Below, piece by piece: positions 63,293-64,000 of a stretch of 64,000 bases of DNA. The position numbers and the translations under genes are program-made. Position 1 is the stretch's first letter. Each line of letters starts with the position of its first letter. The DNA is from Ancylostoma caninum (Eukaryota > Nematoda > Chromadorea > Rhabditida > Ancylostomatidae). The DNA lies in assembly GCA_037903475.1 (NCBI GenBank), contig JBAJFG010000529.1:310001-374000 (forward strand). Direction: 5' to 3'. The notes below the pieces were generated by a model. That model made no database searches, was not told where the DNA came from, and saw only the letters and a program-made list of their open reading frames with translations.

Positions 63293-64000
63293 ATGGGCGA
63301 CAGCCGTCGCAAAAGGTATTGTAAGTTCGGTCGTTACCATGCTATGTATTCGTCCGATTGCCTGTTCAGGGATGTATGGAGAGACTGCGAGGCATACAGT
63401 AACAGTGTTGGACCAAGAATGGAAGCTGGTCACGAAAGTGAAGTGAGTTTTTGTTGATTCCTCAGCAGCAAAGGCTGCCGGCACAGTGCTGTGACGTGAC
63501 GGCTTTGAAACCTTGAGCAACCATTAAGTCTGTACAAAAATAAAGGAATTACCTACGTGCACTATGATATCGCTATGAAGCAAAAATGTTATCAGAAACA
63601 TAGATGAGAACTGCTTCAACTCGTCTACGGCGACCTTCACACCTGTCTGCTTCATTAGTTCTGAAAGAAAAGCTACTTGTGTACCAACATCCAACGGAGC
63701 AGGAGGGTGCGAGACTTATCGGAGGCTTGTAATCTGTCATGCCTAATCCACCTTTTATTCAACGCGCATTCCAGACCAGAATGACTTTTCTACTTTGTGG
63801 ACTAGTATCAAACAACTATGTTTAGGGGCCACCGATGATGTGTTGCTGCTGCAGTGCAAGGGTGAGCCTTATCAATGCTTGAAGTATCATACGTACGCTG
63901 CCAATGGTGGCTGCATGCGTGCTGATAACGCTTGCATATGCCTCGACACAATGAAAATATGAAACAAATGTTTTTTTTGGGAAGACTTGCTTCGATTTGT
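63293..64000 (+). CDS. 5' end of a third four-helix membrane-protein paralog (runs off the window)
   Basis: Three exons are visible: 63293-63315 (ATG; MGDSRRKR across the junction), 63370-63442 and 63826-63861, all GT..AG and in phase. The second exon (DVWRDCEAYSNS, then RMEAGHESE) matches exon 51184-51265 of the upstream paralog (AVWRECESYGSD, then RLEAGQDEE). The third encodes GPPMMCCCCSAR against GPPMFCCCCSAR; four of the five differing codons differ only at the third base, a sign of selection on protein. This copy supplies the start codon missing from the upstream model and shows that exon 1 is tiny and ends in phase 2. The transmembrane exons lie beyond the window. Confidence 0.7.

Overview
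The window reads as nuclear DNA of a nematode, most likely a clade V (strongylid/rhabditid, hookworm-like) worm. The basis is sequence style and protein families: many short introns with GTAAGT/GTGAGT donors and TTTCAG-type acceptors, a CK1/TTBK-like kinase of the kind expanded in nematodes, an SLC17-like transporter and a small Cys-rich four-helix membrane protein family. The DNA is AT-leaning and very rich in degenerate mobile DNA. No species can be fixed from sequence alone.

Layout. (1) 3.3-8.8 kb, minus strand: a complete SLC17-type major facilitator gene in 13 exons, in frame across every junction, 472 residues; its 2.6-kb intron is full of repeats. (2) 8.9-43.7 kb: about 35 kb with no convincing intact gene. 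It holds one short unidentified gene model near 15.5-16.2 kb and a dense set of repeats: palindromic TTACCCAGGGTAA elements, PIF/Harbinger-type and hAT-like MITEs, a foldback element, a tRNA-derived SINE, a non-LTR retrotransposon 3' end, and a nested stack at 40.2-42.2 kb (GIY-YIG retroelement, split by a ~0.9-kb element with perfect 33-bp inverted ends, itself split by a SINE). (3) 43.8-45.4 kb, plus strand: a complete nine-exon CK1/TTBK-like kinase of 309 residues with intact catalytic motifs. (4) 47.1-64.0 kb, plus strand: a tandem cluster of a Cys-rich four-helix membrane protein: a 3' remnant (47.1-47.3 kb), a nearly complete copy (51.2-57.3 kb) and the 5' end of a third (63.3 kb to the window edge).

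The most unusual structure is a repeat family scattered through the right third of the window. Each member has a terminal 36-nt two-stem hairpin, then a GCTCGCTTCGCTCGC segment. Most members then carry 59-bp minisatellite units, and three of them a (CA)n tract ending at a TGCCAATTAA-like tail. Five hairpins are seen (about 43.3, 51.1, 55.6, 59.1 and 60.7 kb). One of them carries paired compensatory substitutions in the stem, which argues that the fold is maintained. The largest copy (49.5-51.1 kb) carries about 19 minisatellite units with a 118-bp higher-order period, and lies 63 bp upstream of a coding exon of the membrane-protein gene.

Gene models were assembled by hand from splice sites and phase; none has been checked against transcripts. 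Family names for the transporter and kinase are firm. The four-helix protein is only tentatively compared to LAPTM4/5, and the 15.5-kb model is unidentified.
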